Positions 45,655 through 57,443 of a stretch of DNA of 64,000 nucleotides are shown one piece after another. Made by a program: the position numbers and the translations under genes. Location: the NCBI GenBank assembly GCA_012861695.1, contig JAAOOA010000639.1:1-64000 (forward strand). The letters run 5' to 3'. Origin of the DNA: Trematomus loennbergii. Taxonomy: Eukaryota; Chordata; Actinopteri; Perciformes; Nototheniidae. How positions within the stretch are numbered: position 1 is the first letter of the stretch; every line of letters begins with the position of its first letter. The notes beneath the pieces are model-generated. The model worked only from the letters and a program-made list of their open reading frames with translations. It was not told the DNA's origin and ran no database searches.

Positions 45655-46020
45655 TGTCACGATCTGTCTGTGTTGTGTTTTGTCTTGTCTTTTCTGTCTT
45701 TGGTTTCCTGTTTTGTTTTGAAAAGTGTTCACCCCCGTCTTGCCTGTTGCTTCCTGTCTCTGTGTTCCCTCCTGCCTGATTGCCCGATTGTGTTCACCTG
45801 GTGCCCCTGTGTTTTCTCCTCCCCCTCACCTGTGTCTTGTTTGTGTGATTGGTCTTGTGTGTATTTTAGTTCTGGTTTTTCTGTCTGTCATTGTTGGTTC
45901 CTTGTGTGTCTTTGACTGTGTCACAGGGTAGTGTTCTGTCATCTACTTTGTTACCTTGGATTAAAGGAATTATCTTGGAAATCTGCATTTGGGTCCTGCC
46001 TGCTTCACTCAACCCTGACA
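45655..46020 (+). repeat. LTR 1 (366 bp)
   Basis: TGTCACGATCTG start and CAACCCTGACA end; a candidate polyadenylation signal attaaa is at about 45960. Preceded by the GGTCC target copy. Confidence 0.93.
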
Positions 46021-48768
46021 GAAGGAAGCAACCAGAAATGGGCCCAGCAGATCCATTTGAGGTGGATTTACAACATTTTACCTTTTCTTTGGCTTGCTGC
46101 TATGGTAGGTGGAGGGGAGCGTCCAGTGTTCAGCAGAAAGAGGCTGCTCTGGCAGAGGCTCACCAGGTGGCAACAATGGATCAATCTTTAGTTAAGTTCT
46201 TACCTGATTGGATTTTGGATTTCCTTTCGACGTGTGATTCCCGGCCTGCTAGCCCCAGGCATGCTAGCCCCCTGCCTCCCAACTCCCAACCTGACACCAT
46301 ACATCTCGGTGTGTTTCGTCTGGAGTCAACCCTGCTTCTTCCCCATTTCCTTCTTTTTTTTTTTTTCTGTCCAGGAGCCGTTCTCGGGCACTCGTCTGGC
46401 TTTTGGAGGTCCGGAGCCTCCAAAAGGCTCCTAAGAGTAGGAGTCGCAAGTCCAGGCTAGCAGCCCGAGCCCAGAAGCCATGGTTCCGGCCCCAGTGCTG
46501 GCCCCAGCAGCCATGGTTCCAGCCCCAGTTCTGGTCCCAACAGCCATGGTTCCGGCTCCAGAACCGGCCCACACAGCCATGGTTCCGGCTCCAGAACCGG
46601 CCCATACAGCCATGGTTCCAGCCCCAGTTCTGGCCCCAGCAGCCATGGTTCCGGCCTCTGTTCCGGTCCAGCACGCCATTTCTCTTCAGGGAAATCTTCT
46701 GGGCCAACATGAGCAGATGATGCGAGCCTTAGCTGAAAGCAATCAGTCCTTGGCTCTACACATGTCAAACCTTGCTGCTCAGGTCTCAACTTGGACGTCT
46801 TCTGCTGCATTTCGTGCCTCCTCCAATCCACCTGTGGATTCGACTTCAGCCCCTCGTGTCCTGTCGGTGGTCCGGCCGACTCCAGCATCTCGTCACCTGT
46901 TGGCTCTCCGGCCGACGCCAGCCCCCCGTATCCTGTTTGGCTCTACGGCCGACGCCTACCCCATGTCCTGTCCCGTTGGAGGTCCCGCCGACTACTGTTC
47001 TGCCGGGGGTCCTGCCAACCCTATGTCCTGTCCCGTTGGAGGTCCCGCCGACTACTGTTTGCCAGGGGGTCCTGCCAACCCTATGTCCTGTCCCGTTGGA
47101 GGTCCCGCCGACTACTCTCCTGCCGGGGTCTTGCCAACTCCATGTCCTGTCCCATTGGGGGTCCCGCCGACTACTCTTCTGCCGGGGGTCCTGCCAACCC
47201 TATGTCCTGTGCCGTTGGAGGTCCCGCCGACTACTCTTCTGCCGGGGTCTTGCAATCCTATGTCCTGTTCCGTTGGGGTCCCGCCGACTACTCTCCTGCC
47301 GGGGGTCTTGCCAACTCCATGTCCTGTCCCATTGGGGGTCCCGCCGACTACTCTTCTGCCGGGGGTCCTGCCAACCCTATGTCCTGTGCCGTTGGAGGTC
47401 CCGCCGACTACTCTTCTGCCGGGGTCTTGCCAATCCTATGTCCTGTTCCGTTGGGGGTCCCGCCGACTACTCTTCTGCCGGGGGTCCTGCCAAGCCTATG
47501 TCCTGTGCCGTTGGGGGTTCCGCTGAGGGTCCTGCCAACTCCACGTCCAGTATCGTTGGAGGTCCCGCCGACTACTCTCTGCCGGGGGTCTTGCCAATCC
47601 TATGTCCTGTTCCATTGGGGGTCCCCCGACTACTCTTCTGCCGGGGTCCTGCCAACCCTATGTCCTGTGCCGTTGGGGGTTCCGCTGAGGGTCCTGCCAA
47701 CTCCACGTCCAGTATCGTTGGAGATCCTGCCAACACCTGTTCCGCTGTGGGCCCTGCCAACCCCAGATTCTGTCCTGTTGGGGGTTCCGCCAACACCTGC
47801 TCCGCCGGATTTCCTGCCAACATCAGATCCTGTCCTGTTGGGGTTCCGCCGACACTGCTCCGCCGGGTTTCCTGCCTACACCATATCCTGTCCTGTTGGG
47901 GTCCCGCCGACACCTGTCCCGCCGGGGTCCTGCCGACTCTGTGTCCTGTTCTGTTGGGGTCCCGCCGACACCTGTCCCGCCGGGTGTCCTGCCAGCTCTG
48001 TGTCCTGTTCCGTTGGGGGTCCAGTCGACACCAGCCCTTGCTACATCCGGGGTCCCATTGACACCAGCCCATGCCATGTTCGGGGTCCCGTCTGCGCCTG
48101 TCCGGTCGGCTCCGGTTCTGTGTCCAGCCGATACTGGGTCCTGCCCGTCCTCCGGAGCTGTCCCGTCGGCGCCTTCCTGCCCGGCCTCCAGAGCTGTCCC
48201 GTCAGCGCCTTCCTGCCCGTCCTCCGGAGCTGTCCCGTCGGCGCCTTCCTGCCCGTCCTCTGGAGTTGTCCCGTCGGCGCCTTCCTGCCCGCCTCCGGAG
48301 CTGTCCCGTCGGCGCCTCCCTGCCCGGCCTGCGGAGCTGTCCCGTCAACACCTTCCTGCCGGCCTCCGGAGCTGTCCCATCAGCGCCTTCCTGCCCGGCC
48401 TCCGGAGCTGTCCCGTCATGGCCTTCCTGCCCGTCCTCCGGAGCTGTCCCTCATGGCCTTCCTGCCCGTCCTCCGGAGTTGTCCCGTCGCCGCCTTCTTG
48501 TTCGCCCTCGAGCCCGGCCCCCCTGAGTGCCGTGGTCTTCGCCCTTTTTTGAACTCTGCCTGGCCCCCGGGCCGTCCGCCCGAGACCCCTCCTTGATCTC
48601 TGCCTTGCCCGCGGGCCGTCCGCCCGAGACCCCTTCCGGGTCTCCGCTGTGCCCCTGGGCTGTCAGCCCAAACCCGTCCTCCAGACCCCCTCCACCCACC
48701 CTGCTGGAGTTTTTTGGACTTTTGGGGACTTTTTGGGACGTCTGGGATCCGTCCCTTGAGGGGGTCCT
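46021..48768 (+). CDS. LTR-element interior 1: gag-like start and Pro-rich repeats
   Basis: The frame from ATG 46038 (MGPADPFEVDLQHF) parallels MDPADYVFDFD of the 10171 element and looks like a gag remnant. Repeat zones follow in the same order as in that element: MVPAPVLAPAA-type at about 46475-46680, 59-60-bp units at about 46960-47740, and about 36-bp ELSRRRLPARP-type units at about 48130-48490. Between zones one and two lies a non-repeated stretch (MRALAESNQSLALHMSNLAA), which may be the best-conserved coding piece. Long frames of 348, 429 and 601 codons overlap in different frames, so the translated frame is uncertain. Confidence 0.55.
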
Positions 48769-49134
48769 GTCACGATCTGTCTGTGTTGTGTTTTGTCTTG
48801 TCTTTTTCTGTCTTTGGTTTCCTGTTTTGTTTTGAAAAGTGTTCACCCCCGTCTTGCCTGTTGCTTCCTGTCTCTGTGTTCCCTCCTGCCTGATTGCCCG
48901 ATTGTGTTCACCTGGTGCCCCTGTGTTTTCTCCTCCCTCCTCACCTGTGTCTTGTTTGTGTGATTGGTCTTGTGTGTATTTTAGTTCTGGTTTTTCTGTC
49001 TGTCATTGTTGGTTCCTTGTGTGTCTTTGACTGTGTCACAGGGTAGTGTTCTGTCATCTACTTTGTTACCTTGGATTAAAGGAATATCTTGGAAATCTGC
49101 ATTTGGGTCCTGCCTGCTTCACTCAACCCTGACA
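48769..49134 (+). repeat. LTR 2, shared by both interiors (366 bp)
   Basis: Sequence is nearly identical to LTR 1. It is immediately preceded by ggggtcc, like the outer left flank, rather than by gggggtac as before LTR 3. Confidence 0.93.
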
Positions 49135-51558
49135 GAAGGAAGCAACCAGAAATGGGCCCAGCAGATCCATTTGAGGTGGATTTACAACATTTTACCTTTT
49201 CTTTGGCTTGCTGCTATGGTAGGTGGAGGGGAGCGTCCAGTGTTCAGCAGAAAGAGCTGCTCTGGCAGAGGCTCACCAGGTGGCAACAATGGATCAATCT
49301 TTAGTTAAGTTCTTACCTGATTGGATTTTGGATTTCCTTTCGACGTGTGATTCCTGGCCTGCTAGCCCCAGGCATGCTAGCCCCCTGCCTCCCAACTCCC
49401 AACCTGACACCATACATCTCGGTGTGTTTCGTCTGGAGTCAACCCCTGCTTCTTCCCCATTTCCTGCTCCTGTCCAGGAGCCGTTCTCGGGCACTCGTCT
49501 GGCTTTTGGAGGTCCACGGAGCCTCCAAAAGGCTCCTAAGAGTAGGAGTCGCAAGTCCAGGCTAGCAGCCCGAGCCCCAGAAGCCATGCTTCCGGCCCCA
49601 GTGCTGGCCCCAGCAGCCATGGTTCCAGCCCCAGTTCTGGTCCCAACAGCCATGGTTCCGGCTCCAGAACCGGCCCACACAGCCATGGTTCCGGCTCCAG
49701 AACCGGCCCATACAGCCATGGTTCCAGCCCCAGTTCTGGCCCCAGCAGCCATGGTTCCGGCCTCTGTTCCGGTCCAGCACGCCATTTCTCTTCAGGGAAA
49801 TCTTCTGGGCCAACATGAGCAGATGATGCGAGCCTTAGCTGAAAGCAATCAGTCCTTGGCTCTACACATGTCAAACCTTGCTGCTCAGGTCTCAACTTGG
49901 ACGTCTTCTGCTGCATTTCGTGCCTCCTCCAATCCACCTGTGGATTCCACTTCAGCCCCTCGTGTCCTGTCGGTGGTCCGGCCGACTCCAGCATCTCGTC
50001 ACCTGTTGGCTCTCCGGCCGACGCCAGCCTGTTGGGGGTCCCGCCGACTACTCTTCTGCCGGGGGTCCTGCCGGGGTCCTGCCAACCCTATGTCCTGTGC
50101 CGTTGGAGGTCCCGCCGACTACTCTTCTGCCGGGGGTCTTGCCAATCCTATGTCCTGTTCCGTTGGGGGTCCCGCCGACTACTCTCCTGCCGGGGGTCTT
50201 GCCAACTCCATGTCCTGTCCCATTGGGGGTCCCGCCGACTACTCTTCTGCCGGGGTCCTGCCAACCCTATGTCCTGTGCCGTTGGAGGTCCCGCCGACTA
50301 CTCTTCTGCCGGGGGTCTTGCCAATCCTATGTCCTGTTCCGTTGGGGGTCCCGCCGACTACTCTTCTGCCGGGGGTCCTGCCAAGCCTATGTCCTGTGCC
50401 GTTGGGGGTTCCGCTGAGGGTCCTGCCAACTCCACGTCCAGTATCGTTGGAGGTCCCGCCGACTACTCTTCTGCCGGGGGTCTTGCCAATCCTATGTCCT
50501 GTTCCATTGGGGGTCCCGCCGACTACTCTTCTGCCGGGGGTCCTGCCAACCCTATGTCCTGTGCCGTTGGGGGTTCCGCTGAGGGTCCTGCCAACTCCAC
50601 GTCCAGTATCGTTGGAGATCCTGCCAACACCTGTTCCGCTGTGGGCCCTGCCAACCCCAGATTCTGTCCTGTTGGGGGTTCCGCCAACACCTGCTCCGCC
50701 GGATTTCCTGCAACATCAGATCCTGTCCTGTTGGGGGTTCCGCCGACACCTGCTCCGCCGGGTTTCCTGCCTACACCATATCCTGTCCTGTTGGGGGTCC
50801 CGCCGACACCTGTCCCGCCGGGGTCCTGCCGACTCTGTGTCCTGTTCTGTTGGGGTCCCGCCGACACCTGTCCCGCCGGTGTCCTGCCAGCTCTGTGTCC
50901 TGTGCCGTTGGGGGTCCAGTCGACACCAGCCCTTGCTACATCCGGGGTCCCATTGACACCAGCCCATGCCATGTTCGGGGTCCCGTCTGCGCCTGTCCGG
51001 TCGGCTCCGGTTCTTGTCCAGCCGATACTGGGTCCTGCCCGTCCTCCGGAGCTGTCCCGTCGGCGCCTTCCTGCCCGGCCTCCGGAGCTGTCCCGTCGGC
51101 GCCTCCCTGCCCGGCCTGCGGAGCTGTCCCGTCAACACCTTCCTGCCCGGCCTCCGGAGCTGTCCCATCAGCGCCTTCCTGCCCGGCCTCCGGAGCTGTT
51201 CCGTCGGCGCCTTCCTGCCCGTCCTCCGGAGCTGTCCCGTCATGGCCTTCCTGCCCGTCCTCCGGAGTTGTCCCGTCGCCGCCTTCTTGTTCGCCCTCGA
51301 GCCCGGCCCCTGAGTGCCGTGGTCTTCGCCCTTTTTTAACTCTGCCTGGCCCCCGGGCCGTCCGCCCGAGACCCCCTCCTTGATCTCTGCCTTGCCCGCG
51401 GGCCGTCCGCCCGAGACCCCTTCCGGGTCCTCTGCTGTGCCCCTGGGCTGTCAGCCCAAACCCGTCCTCCAGACCCCCTCCACCCACCCTGCTGGAATTT
51501 TTTGGACTTTTGGGGACTTTTTGGGACGTCTGGGATCCGTCCCTTGAGGGGGGGGTAC
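49135..51558 (+). CDS. LTR-element interior 2: gag-like start and Pro-rich repeats
   Basis: Second copy of the interior, about 320 bp shorter because it has fewer 59-60-bp units (zone about 50030-50600) and fewer 36-bp units (about 51030-51290). The gag-like ATG is at 49152. One frame runs 577 codons (49223-50956), joining the gag-like stretch to the repeats without a stop and linking MDQSLVKFLPDWILDFLSTC to MRALAESNQSLALHMS. It is the better candidate for the original reading frame. No enzymatic domains. Confidence 0.55.
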
Positions 51559-51925
51559 TGTCACGATCTGTCTGTGTTGTGTTTTGTCTTGTCTTTTTCT
51601 GTCTTTGGTTTCCTGTTTTGTTTTGAAAGTGTTCACCCCCGTCTTGCCTGTTGCTTCCTGTCTCTGTGTTCCCTCCTGCCTGATTGCCCGATTGTGTTCA
51701 CCTGGTGCCCCTGTGTTTTCTCCTCCCTCCTCACCTGTGTCTTGTTTGTGTGATTGGTCTTGTGTGTATTTTAGTTCTGGTTTTTCTGTCTGTCATTGTT
51801 GGTTCCTTGTGTGTCTTTGACTGTGTCACAGGGTAGTGTTCTGTCATCTACTTTGTTACCTTGGATTAAAGGAATTATCTTGGAAATCTGCATTTGGGTC
51901 CTGCCTGCTTCACTCAACCCTGACA
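51559..51925 (+). repeat. LTR 3 (367 bp)
   Basis: Preceded by a G-run polypurine tract (cttgaggggggggta) and followed by the GGTCC target copy. Confidence 0.93.
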
Positions 51926-52559
51926 GGTCCTCCGCAATGAAATATTTTCTCAATTTAATTCCATTTCCTGCCTTTCTACAATTAGGGACTATAGTGTTAA
52001 CAAATCCAAGAAAAATGTGTAGTGTGTGTGTGTATATAATGAGTGTGCACACTTATCTAGTATCCTATCCATGTGAACCTGTTTTATTTTGATTACCTGA
52101 CATCCTCTAGGGGGTCCGGGGGCATGCACCCCGGGAAGATTTGTTTCTTTAAATTGAAGTTGAATGCATCAATCTGGTGCACTTTGAGGGCAACATTAAG
52201 AGATTTATGGATACAGTTCTCAACACTCATATGAAACAGAACTGTATATATTTCAATAATCAAAAAGCCATTAGAATATGCTCACAACCAATAACAAATC
52301 ATTGATAAACTCCTCTCTCCTATCTTTATCTTACATAGTCTGCATTTTTTCTTTTATTTATGCATATTTGACTAATCACTCCCCTTTCAAACTGTGTTTT
52401 TATTTTGTACTGACCTATAGTACACATTGGAAGGATTTCTTAACTTATTTTATATACAACTATATATTACATAGATGGAAATATTTGTTTACATAGATGA
52501 CCAACCGTTTGAGACCCACTGAGATAACTAGACTAAAGTTTACAACCTAATCACTCAGA

Positions 52560-52698
52560 GTCCTTTACCTCCCTGAGCTGACGTTATCTCTCTCAGTCCG
52601 ACAGGAGAGGACTCTCCCTCTCCTTGTTGAAACAGCTTCTAATCTCCGTTAGCTCCGAGCTAGCACAGATGCTAACACAACCCACGTAACTCTCTCTG

Positions 52699-52730
<32 letters not shown>

Positions 52731-52915
52731 TATTTCTCTCTCTCTCTCAGTCTCTCAAAGTCCGACAGGAAAGAGCTCTCCCTCTCCTTATTGTTGAAAC
52801 AGCTACTAATCTCCATTAGCTCCGAGCTAGCACCAAACGCTAACAACAACCCCCATAACTCTCTATGTCTCTCTCTGTCTCTCTCTTTCTATCTCTCTCT
52901 CCCAAGATGCGCTCG
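52560..52915. repeat. Duplicated segment with (TC)n microsatellite
   Basis: gtccgacaggagaggactct (about 52598) and gtccgacaggaaagagctct (about 52761) start two tandem copies. Each contains tagctccgagctagcac and ends in ctctctctct tracts. Confidence 0.85.
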
Positions 52916-54241
52916 TGCCACACACACACACAGACGCTCCTCCGTGACGATGACGCGCTTGCGTAAAAAAAATAAAAAATAAAAAATATTAAAAAGTGGG
53001 GGGACACAAATGGGATTTTGAAAAGTGGGGGGGACATGTCCCCCCTGTCCCCAGTGGAAATTACGCCCATGCTTGTGTATGTATAACATCTGAAGATGTG
53101 TAGTTTTATTCATGTTTTCACATAATTATACAGGATATTGCTATATTATTTCACATGTTTTACTTCTAATATCTGATTTGTAAAACTCACAGACAGAAAG
53201 GTATATCTCAACTCAGTATTTACATTCTTATATTCAAAGAAAATCAGTAATATCTTTAAAAACGACAAGTCCTTTTATATCAGCTGTGCACCGTTATGGT
53301 GTAAATATAACCTATCTACCAATTGGATCAAATATAAAAGTCAGCCGAATTAGTATTGATACTGCAAGGAGACGTATTGTGTGAAAAGAAATGTAAGATG
53401 TTGTTTAATTGCTGATATATTTATGATCCACGTCACGTTTTCAGTTTTGGCGGCAGTGCTTCCTGTTTGTCCAGAAGTCTTCTCATCAGGGCTCTATAAA
53501 TACAGAACTACGGCAGATATGTAATATTTAATGCAGCCGAACCGTGTATTACAATGCCGTTATGTGATGACCTCCAAAGAGAAAAGCAAGCAAACTCGGA
53601 ATAAGTATTATTTTATTTTTTAATTTTCTTTCGGATTTCACATCAACAGTAAGTCCGGTTAACTAAAATGTCCGTGCGGAACAATACCCCCAACCCATAG
53701 ATCCGTGGGTGAATAATGTCAATCACCACATACATTACACACATCCCTTCACATTTACATTTTAATTTACATTAAAGTATTTCGTGAGGCCTTCTAAAAT
53801 GTTTTTAAATATAATTAGGGTTGTAGTTGAAGAGTTTGTAAATTGCGTTGCCTGTCAACGCAATCGCACAACGTCACGTCCGTTAATTCCACATCCACAC
53901 CAGTCTATGATCCACACACATGGATTAACATCGATTTAATACATTAATGTAGCCTTTGTTTCTGCTAAAAGAGGTGTCGACCAGCTAGGGCCACAAGAAA
54001 ATTGGCGAAATCGAGTGTGACGATTAAAAAATAAATTAAAAACATCTCATTTTGACAATAAAAACCGACCAATAGGCGCGGTAGACCATTTGCTTGGCAC
54101 TTCCGGGTATTTCTCCACTGGTTGGGCCATGTTAACAATACCGTGTAACTGTCACGTTTGAAGGGACGAAACCGTGACATATTCACATCTCCCAGCATGG
54201 TAGATGGTCACATGTTCACATCTTGCCGTGATACCGGGTTG

Positions 54242-54460
54242 AAATAAAGACGACAATAAGATAGTGCATATATATTTAATTTTTTTACATTTAAAGATGG
54301 ATTCAAAAAGGAGACATTGAGAAGAAACACAGTCGCTAGGCCAGCTCTATTCCTAAGACATATTTGATATAGAGATGTGCTAGGTTATTGAAAACTATAC
54401 AAGCAGGTACAATGACTCTGTAGCTAAGGAAATGATCGGGAACGCAATGGCCTTGAGAAG
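54242..54460. other. 3' flank of OR G
   Basis: It begins with the target duplicate of the 10-kb element, then gacaataagatagtg as in the flanks of H and I. No gene. Confidence 0.7.
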
Positions 54461-56580
54461 TTAGGCTCCTCCAATTTTTTGTGATGGTCTTCTAAATTTG
54501 TAAAAATGCTTGATGATGCTAGTACGTAGCTCTTTACTGACCAGTCCGTAGATAATGGGGTTGATAACTGGTGGTATGACGATAAACAGGATGCTGAAAA
54601 ACCTCTTGATGTTTTGCGAGAGTGAGGGGAACCTTTGAATTATAATTAGGACCACTGAGGCTATTTGGTAGAGCACGTACACAACAAGGTGGGGTGCACA
54701 TGTCTGAAAGGCCTTACTGCGGGCATCTCTGCCTTGTTTTACAGTAGCATGCAGGATTCTGAAATAGGAAAAAGCTATGATGAGGAAGATGCTTGTGTTC
54801 ACGCACCAGGTCATGGACAGACCTAGAGAAACAAAGGAAATGACAAATAATCTGTCAGTGAGTTATCATGCAAAATGCTGAATACCTGCTGAAAAAGGGA
54901 TGTTGAAATCAGAATCAGAATACCTTTATTCGTCCCACAGAGGGGAAATGTACATTTGTTAGAGCAGAAAAGAGCCAAAGACAGCTTAATGTTAACTAAG
55001 AAAAGGGGCAATACAACAACACACTGCATGGTTGTTGCTTTGTAATAAACAAATGGACTGACCGTAGATGTTGTTTAATGGGGTGGGACCGCAGGCCAGG
55101 TTAAGGATAGCACGGTTGCTACAGTAGACGTGTTTGATGGTATTGCCACACAGCGGGGCATTCACATGAAAGGCAAAAAGCACAACAATACATATCACAG
55201 CTGTAGCCCAGGCCAGGGCGCAGCAGGAGTGCATCCGGGCCGATGTCATGATGGCGTGATACCTGAGTGGTTCACACACAGCAATGTACCTGCAGAGGAG
55301 AGCACTGTTCATTACATATAACACTTTTGCTACTTTTCAACTATCTTAGCATCTTTTGGCCTCTTTCTGTATGCTCAAAAACCCTCAACTTGATCTTGTT
55401 GGCTCTAATACTAACAGATGAATACAAATAGCTGTAAGCTCCAATTCCAGGTTTAAACCCGTTTCGGCAAACATTAAAAGTCCTTCAGCTGGTCCTTTCT
55501 GTCTGAAGGAGTTAGACCAATTACACACTTCATCATAACAATTGATGCGGAATATTATTTAACCTTCTGTGGTGTTGTATTCTTCCCTTTATTGGATGTT
55601 AAACAAACTTGGTGTTGTATGACGGTTCATAAACATTAAGGCGTTACTTAGGATAAATTACAAATCTAATGTAGTCCTTACCTCAGCACTTTAAAAATAC
55701 TAAAGAACAAAGTGACATGCAACAAAGGTGCTTTCCTACTTCATAAAACATAACATTTTAATAACTTAGTGCAAATGGTAAGTGGACTGTTCTTATATAG
55801 CGCTTTAACCCGTCTTTGCGACATCTCAAAGCGCTTAACATTTACAAATCATCATTCACCCATTTCATATGGAGCAATGTGTCACTTGCTCTAAGTACAT
55901 ACACACACATTCACACACCATTTGCTATCGGGAGCAACTCTGGGTAAAATATCTTGCCCAAGGATACATCAACATTTAGACTGCATGGGCTGGGAATGAA
56001 CCCACATTCTTCAGATTGAAAGACGAGCACACTCCTTCAAAGCCACATTCGCAAAAAGAACAGAACCAAAACACATTTGCTTGGCATGAATGCAATCTAT
56101 AAAACGAGAATTCTGAAGCACTAAATCATCAGAGTCATTCAATGTCTTTTAAAAAAACTTCAAATTGTGAGTAGTTCTCTTCATGTGCTGATGCATTTTA
56201 ATACCTGTCATAGGCCATCACACCCAGAATAGTCTGCATTGCAAAGCCGTAGGTGTGCACACAAAAGGCCTGGGCGATGGCTGAGATGTAGGCTATTTTC
56301 TTCTGGCCCGTCAAGAAGTGCACCATGAAGCGAGGCAGCACCGTCGTGCCCCCAGCAGATCACAGACTACCAGGTTACAAACCATTACAAACATGGGTCT
56401 GTGCAGGTTCTTGTCGATGACAATGATAGACAGCACCACACCATTTGCAAACAGCATTACCATGTAGTTACACAGAGCCAGGAAGAACAAGAAGGCACCG
56501 TAGCCTGGTGGAACATAGAAGCCCTCCAGCTCGAACACAATAGGCTGTTTGAGAGGAGTTACCATAGATACGTTCTCCAT
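54461..56580 (-). pseudogene. Odorant receptor G, three coding exons, one frameshift
   Basis: Paralogue of OR F with the same gene structure: exon 1 56205-56580 (MENVSMVTPL), exon 2 55063-55289 and exon 3 54461-54822 (ending QKIGGA). The same phase 2 intron lies in MAYDR|Y and the phase 1 intron after NNIYG. Spliced length would be 321 residues. The single defect is a 1-bp loss near 56349 (gctgggggcac where F has gctgggtggcac) that disrupts exon 1 after VVCDLLG. OR H shares the same loss, so here a real inherited mutation is more likely than sequencing error. Intron 2 carries an extra insertion (about 54908-55012, atcagaatcagaatac) that looks like a retroposon tail. Confidence 0.86.
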
Positions 56581-57443
56581 CCAAAACAGTGCAGATCTGG
56601 GAAAGACAAGTTCATGAAAACCTTACCAAAATTTTATAATAATGATCTTAACTTTAAATGTATGTTCAGATATTAGAGTACACCTTAGTAAAAGGTGAAA
56701 ACACAGAAATATAAAGAGACCTCTGCCTCTGACATCTATCATTCTTTGTAATTCTTAACTCAATTAAAAAGATTACACAGTATTACCTGCAGCAAAACAG
56801 ACGACTGATACTTAATGAACAGACGTATAAGGGCAATTCATCAAGCACATGAGAATGAAACTTAAGGTAAAATATAATGGGCTCAGCACTTTGAAGTTTC
56901 TTGCCTAAAGCCTAAAGTGTGTTGTCACGCCTCCTGTCTTCTCGTCAGAGTGTTGATTCTGCTCTCGCCTTTGGAGTCGAGTGGGTTCACCTTTATAATG
57001 TTTCTATTGAAATCGACCTGCCCTAAACCACATGATGCAGCACATGACTGGACACATGGCTGTGGTTTTCAAAATTAATTTCTCAGGGAACTATGCCTTT
57101 TTTTTCAGTCAAAAACATAAATCTCAAGTTCAAACCATAGACTGTATAAAAAAATGACGCAGTCTCTATGACGTCACCTATGGATTTCTGAAGAGCTGTA
57201 CTAAAGCTTAAAGGGGGCACCTCCATTTTTTCCATCTTGTCAGAAACGCCACCGTAAAACTCCCGGCTGATCTAAATATCTGTTTGTTTGTGGATATTTG
57301 GATCAGAGCAGATAGTGGTTAGCGACCTGAGATGGCACATACCTGTAACTCAATTCGACCATCCCCGAATGCGTGAATGTCAGCCCTCATACATTTTGAA
57401 GCAGTGTATTCATTTTTTAAACGTTCCTTTCTAACCACCCTAA
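56581..57443. other. Upstream flank of OR G with dispersed repeats
   Basis: No gene. It contains a common-repeat-like segment (agactgtataaaa, gacgtcacctatggatttct) at about 57138-57190. A segment around 57318-57390 (gcgacctgagatggcac) recurs at about 60478-60550. Confidence 0.5.

Larger units (their letters stand above)
45655..51925 (+). mobile_element. Tandem LTR retrotransposon: LTR-internal-LTR-internal-LTR
   Basis: Three near-identical LTRs (45655-46020, 48769-49134, 51559-51925; TGTCACG...CTGACA) alternate with two near-identical interiors. The whole is flanked by the 5-bp direct repeat GGTCC (45650-45654 and 51926-51930). One outer target duplication means a single insertion later enlarged by recombination. 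No polymerase or integrase is encoded. It belongs to the same broad family as 10171-14102. Confidence 0.93.
45603..53071. mobile_element. hAT-like non-autonomous element carrying an LTR insertion
   Basis: Termini CAAGGGTGTAACTTT and, inverted, CATGGGCGTAATTTC are flanked by the 8-bp direct repeat CTTGTGTA (45595-45602 and 53072-53079). Without the LTR insertion it is about 1.2 kb. The right half (52560-52915) holds a tandem duplication of about 160 bp with (TC)n tracts. Both ends carry G-rich aagtgggggg segments. There is no transposase frame. Confidence 0.75.
44162..54241. mobile_element. 10.08-kb element with long terminal inverted repeats, nested insertions
   Basis: The left end CAACCCGGTATCACGG and the right end are inverted copies flanked by the 8-bp direct repeat AAATAAAG (44154-44161 and 54242-54249). 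Related flanks without insertion are seen near 58262 and 62482 (gagggcc...cgacaataagatag). Inverted arms run 44162-44760 and 53281-54241. The right arm is longer because of about 360 bp of extra sequence (53669-54031) with short A-rich repeats at its edges. I find no transposase; the interior is occupied by a hAT-like element and an LTR array. An 8-bp target is compatible with hAT, P or Zisupton-type enzymes. The superfamily is undecided. A fragment of the same family lies at 60124-60415. Confidence 0.85.

Noticed and set aside
45655..51925. Endogenous retrovirus
   Set aside because: No envelope, polymerase or integrase region is present; the interior is gag-like text and repeats.
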